Shown here: piece by piece, positions 5,643 to 5,737 of the stretch
Numbering within the stretch: position 1 is the stretch's first letter
Layout of the letters: the number at the start of each line of letters is the position of its first letter
The notes under the pieces: generated by a model
Seen by the model: only the letters and a program-made list of their open reading frames with translations
Told to the model about the DNA's origin: nothing
Database searches by the model: none
DNA from: Gammaproteobacteria bacterium
Lineage (GTDB): Bacteria > Pseudomonadota > Gammaproteobacteria > Xanthomonadales > Rhodanobacteraceae
Direction of reading: 5' to 3'
Length of the DNA stretch: 5,737 nucleotides
NCBI GenBank assembly: GCA_005877675.1
Contig: VBNZ01000006.1
Location: 9,454 to 15,190, forward strand
Made by a program: the position numbers and the translations under genes

Positions 5643-5737
5643 CTAGTTCGCGTGGCGGCGATCAATAGCGATTGCGGTCAAATTCGGATACTGAGATAGC
5701 AGTCTAGCCTCACGTTCAGCAAACGCCCTGCAAGCTG
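5643..5737 (-). CDS. C-terminal end of an unidentified gene (partial)
   Basis: The minus strand holds an open frame of 30 codons from the right edge to TAG at 5643-5645, ending AIAIDRRHAN. The intrinsic terminator begins about 20 bases later, which is where a real gene end would place it. The segment looks soluble, with a charged stretch AEREARLL followed by SQYPNLT. It is too short to assign a family, and its codons are less GC-rich in third position than I would expect here. A second minus frame ends at a TGA near 5680 and cannot be excluded. Confidence 0.45.
   Translation of the reverse strand, partial: ACRAFAEREARLLSQYPNLTAIAIDRRHAN

Overview
The window comes from a high-GC bacterium. 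The gene types (secreted metal-dependent amidohydrolase, MarR-GNAT fusion, multi-domain c-di-GMP phosphodiesterase) fit a proteobacterium, perhaps a gammaproteobacterium near the Xanthomonadales/Nevskiales. That placement is inference from protein style, not from any marker gene. No tRNA, rRNA, CRISPR array, transposase or integrase is visible.

Layout, left to right. (1) Positions 1-1054, minus strand: a secreted amidohydrolase running off the left edge. Its frame is broken near 440, apparently by a deletion of about 28 bases, so it is called a pseudogene. (2) 1055-1257: an AT-rich divergent control region with a candidate sigma-70 promoter and operator-like repeats. (3) 1258-2190, plus strand: a MarR-type DNA-binding domain fused to a GNAT acetyltransferase. 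(4) 2258-2644, minus strand: a small exported protein of unknown function with a two-copy seven-residue repeat. It converges on the MarR-GNAT gene across a 67-base gap. (5) 2645-2904: non-coding, with several small palindromes and a pyrimidine/purine alternating tract. (6) 2905-5502, minus strand: a cytoplasmic PAS-GAF-degenerate GGDEF-EAL protein with a receiver (REC) domain at its C-terminus. (7) 5503-5642: a leader/intergenic stretch with a strong minus-strand intrinsic terminator and an 8-bp inverted repeat just before the phosphodiesterase gene. (8) 5643-5737, minus strand: probably the last 30 codons of another gene, which that terminator would end.

How the parts may work together. The phosphodiesterase looks like a signal integrator: PAS and GAF sensing, a cyclase-like domain that has lost its catalytic glutamate and is probably regulatory, an EAL domain with its catalytic set intact, and a C-terminal receiver that could link it to a histidine kinase outside the window. 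The MarR-GNAT protein is divergent from the amidohydrolase and may control it or itself. If the amidohydrolase is truly broken, that regulator may have lost a target. No complete new multi-gene system is evident; the most distinctive item is the domain order and leader structure of the phosphodiesterase gene.
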